The position numbers were made by a program, and so were the translations under genes. Source: Flavobacterium odoriferum (GTDB taxonomy: Bacteria > Bacteroidota > Bacteroidia > Flavobacteriales > Flavobacteriaceae). Taken from it: a stretch of DNA of 64,000 nucleotides. Within the stretch, counting starts at the first letter, position 1. Each line of letters opens with the position of its first letter. The notes under the pieces were generated by a model. That model was given only the letters and a program-made list of their open reading frames with translations, was not told the DNA's origin and ran no database searches. Of this stretch, positions 61,956 through 64,000 are shown piece by piece. The stretch lies in NCBI RefSeq assembly GCF_025499515.1, contig NZ_JAMKFA010000007.1, positions 206,069 to 270,068 on the forward strand, in the 5' to 3' direction.

Positions 61956-64000
61956 ATGGTTTTAAAAAAATTTGCATTTCTTTTACTTTTATTAGTATCG
62001 AACTATAGTTTTTCGCAGTGTTTTCAAATTGAAAGTATTTTAGTAGATGCTTGTGACTCAGGAAGCTCAAGCGCTGATGAAGGCTTTAATGAAATGTTTC
62101 GTATAAAAATTGGTGCCACAGCCTTAAACACCAGTAATTTAAACGTCAATTGGCCTTCAAATACATGGCAAGGATTAATTCAAAATGCTACAACTAACAC
62201 CAAAGTTGCCCAATTAAACGCTGATATCATCGCTGCCGGAGGTTGTGGTACTATACTCGAGCCAACTGGAGGAGTTTTACCTGCTAATGCAACAGTTATT
62301 ATCGTTTCCAGCCAAAATTTTAATATTACATTAAATTCATTTGGAGCGTTAACATCAAACACTTATATACTTTTTCAAGATAATACAAGTGTAACAACGG
62401 GCCATTTTGGAAATTACAATGCAACTCCTGGTACAAGAACTTTAACCGTAAGTTTTGGTGGCTCTTGTAGTGATACTGTTACCTATCAAAGAGCTAGTTT
62501 AGTTAATATTTTTGGTGTTTCAGGAGGAACAACTGCCGAAAACAATGGAGCTACAGTAAATTTTAGCCCTTCTGGAACCCCTAATTATGTAAACAATGGT
62601 TGCACAGCTCCTATACCTCCTTTTACAGTTGAAGCAGGAACAACGCCTGTTAGTGCTTGTGCAGGACAAACTATTAATCTTTTAGGAACCGCACAAGGTC
62701 AAACAAGTGTTTCATGGTCTGCACCTTCTGGTACTTTTTCAAATTCTAACAACTTAAACACATCGTATACTATTCCAACTACAGCTATCTCTGGTAGTAC
62801 TATAACCTTAACGCTAACTGCTACAAATATCTGTGGATTTTCAATTACAGACAATATTACTATAAATATTAGTGGAAGTACATTAAACTTAACATCAGCA
62901 ACAGGAACCGACATTCAATCAATTTGTACTGGCAACGCAATAACACCTATCGAATATACTTTTGGAGGAGGAGCAACAAGTATAAATATCACAGGTCTAC
63001 CAGTTGGTATAACAGCTATAACTTCAGGAAACATTGTTACTATTAGCGGAACACCAACTTCTAATTTCAACTACATAATTAATACAATTGGAGGTTGCGG
63101 TACTGTTAATCATTCAGGAAGCGTAACTGTAAACCCTAATACCTCATTAAACTTATATTGTGATATTGCTAATTCAACATCAACATCACTTGCATTTGAT
63201 TTTAGTAACGTAGGTCAAACCAGTTTCTCCTATAGTTATACTATAGATGGTGGTTCACCAATTACTGGAACTCATATATCACCATCAAATTTTACTGTTT
63301 CTGGATTAACGCCTGGACAATCTGTCGTGTTTACACTTAGTGCAAATGGGGTAAGTTGTGTTGCGACTCAAACAGTAAGTTGTACAACTTCTTGCCCAAC
63401 AGCAACTCTTATAACAACATCAGGCATTGGAACTGATAACCAAACCATTTGTGCTGGAAATGCAATTATTCCTATTCAGTATACTTTTGGAAATGGAGCT
63501 ACAAGCGCAACTGTTACTGGACTACCAGCTGGAGTAACTTCTTCGATTTCTGGAAACGTTATTACAATTAGCGGAAATCCGTCTTCAACTTTTTCTTATA
63601 CAATTAGCACTGTTGGCGGTTGTGGAACTGCTACCCTCAACGGAAATGTTACAATTAGTACAAATTCAAGTTTAAACTTAACATCTGCTGCTGGAACTGA
63701 TAACCAAACCATTTGTACTGGAAATGCAATTATTCCTATTCAGTATACTTTTGGAAATGGAGCTACAAGCGCCACTGTTACTGGACTACCAACTGGAGTA
63801 ACTTCTTCAATTTCTGGAAACGTTATTACAATTAGCGGAAATCCGTCTTCAACTTTTTCTTATACAATTAGCACTGTTGGTGGTTGTGGAACTGCTACCC
63901 TCAACGGAAATGTTACAATTAGTACAAATTCAAGTTTAACCTTAACATCTGCTGCTGGAACTGATAACCAAACCATTTGTGCTGGAAATGCAATTATTCC
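61956..64000 (+). CDS. Tandem-repeat secreted adhesin, 3' truncated by window edge
   Basis: At least 681 residues; the frame is open at the window end. Signal peptide (LKKFAFLLLLLVSNYSFSQ). An N-terminal domain (about 20-200) starts CFQIESILVDACDSGSS and EGFNEMFRIKIG, a module that I recall at the front of flavobacterial proteins with gliding-motility-type C-termini. Then Ig-like stretches (CAGQTINLLGTAQGQTSVSWSAPSG) and 88-residue repeats with GTDNQTICAGNAIIPIQYTF and TVGGCGTATLNGNVTIS. One diverged copy begins at 62904. The C-terminus is missing, so a T9SS type B signal is expected but not seen. Confidence 0.82.
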   Translation, partial: MVLKKFAFLLLLLVSNYSFSQCFQIESILVDACDSGSSSADEGFNEMFRIKIGATALNTSNLNVNWPSNTWQGLIQNATTNTKVAQLNADIIAAGGCGTILEPTGGVLPANATVIIVSSQNFNITLNSFGALTSNTYILFQDNTSVTTGHFGNYNATPGTRTLTVSFGGSCSDTVTYQRASLVNIFGVSGGTTAENNGATVNFSPSGTPNYVNNGCTAPIPPFTVEAGTTPVSACAGQTINLLGTAQGQTSVSWSAPSGTFSNSNNLNTSYTIPTTAISGSTITLTLTATNICGFSITDNITINISGSTLNLTSATGTDIQSICTGNAITPIEYTFGGGATSINITGLPVGITAITSGNIVTISGTPTSNFNYIINTIGGCGTVNHSGSVTVNPNTSLNLYCDIANSTSTSLAFDFSNVGQTSFSYSYTIDGGSPITGTHISPSNFTVSGLTPGQSVVFTLSANGVSCVATQTVSCTTSCPTATLITTSGIGTDNQTICAGNAIIPIQYTFGNGATSATVTGLPAGVTSSISGNVITISGNPSSTFSYTISTVGGCGTATLNGNVTISTNSSLNLTSAAGTDNQTICTGNAIIPIQYTFGNGATSATVTGLPTGVTSSISGNVITISGNPSSTFSYTISTVGGCGTATLNGNVTISTNSSLTLTSAAGTDNQTICAGNAII
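63429..64000 (+). repeat. 264-bp tandem repeats, continuing past the window
   Basis: Unit starts at 63429, 63693 and 63957, exactly 264 bp apart. The first two are nearly identical at DNA level (for example TTAGCACTGTTGGCGG against TTAGCACTGTTGGTGG), unlike the diverged copy at 62904, so recent expansion by recombination is likely. Confidence 0.95.

Noticed and set aside
63429..64000. Regular repeats considered as a CRISPR array
   Set aside because: The period is 264 bp, the units are in frame and code for a protein repeat, and there are no unique spacers.

Overview
This 64 kb window comes from an AT-rich chromosome of the Bacteroidota, almost certainly a Flavobacteriaceae and most likely Flavobacterium or a close relative. 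The reasons are the RpoB/RpoC type, SusC/SusD genes, Por (T9SS) C-terminal sorting domains, DUF3467/DUF2851/PspC/DUF5522 family proteins, a long-form urocanase, TAnnTTTG promoter boxes, and the near absence of Shine-Dalgarno sequences, with rpsU as the striking exception. All calls are from reading the sequence by eye; no database search was run.

Layout. (1) 1-2,010, minus strand: an AlbA_2 (Schlafen-type) protein, a GNAT acetyltransferase and DUF3467. (2) 2,179-15,426, minus strand: the transcription/translation block tRNA-Thr(TGT), tRNA-Tyr, tRNA-Thr(GGT), tuf, tRNA-Trp, secE, nusG, rplK, rplA, rplJ, rplL, rpoB, rpoC. Structured spacers lie between rplL/rpoB and rpoB/rpoC. (3) 15,522-22,599, minus strand: hpf, xerC, rpsU, an acyl-CoA dehydrogenase, a helix-hairpin-helix protein, an NSS sodium symporter with a tiny MetS-like partner gene overlapping it, a PspC protein and DUF2851. 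(4) 22,666-36,067: a secreted protein joining a GLPGLI-like N-terminus to a PNGase F-like C-terminus, a CBS-domain PLP enzyme, a putative porin, a SusC/SusD locus with two further lipoproteins, rnhB and lipB. (5) 36,285-44,290: lysS, then a very AT-rich two-gene unit (AAA ATPase plus PD-(D/E)xK-like protein) that looks like a mobile defence module. Next is an MbnP/MbnH-type copper-handling cluster and two small Spy-like helical proteins. (6) 44,319-47,369, minus strand: hemL, a LysM glucosaminidase lipoprotein and an ACC deaminase-like PLP enzyme, all overlapping. (7) 47,419-64,000: large secreted proteins (a type A T9SS cargo, two tandem paralogues, a 1,831-residue adhesin with Ig/CUB duplications, and a 264-bp tandem-repeat adhesin cut by the window edge), interrupted by an HExxH membrane protein, DUF5522, hutU and a DUF4136 lipoprotein.

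The strongest candidates for something undescribed are the ATPase/nuclease-like pair at 38,000-39,831, the GLPGLI-PNGase F fusion, and a recurring class of heptanucleotide tandem arrays seen at five unrelated loci, including the rpsU and lysS promoters and the lipB coding sequence. A further recurrent architecture is a promoter -7 box placed directly before or inside the hairpin of the preceding gene's terminator.
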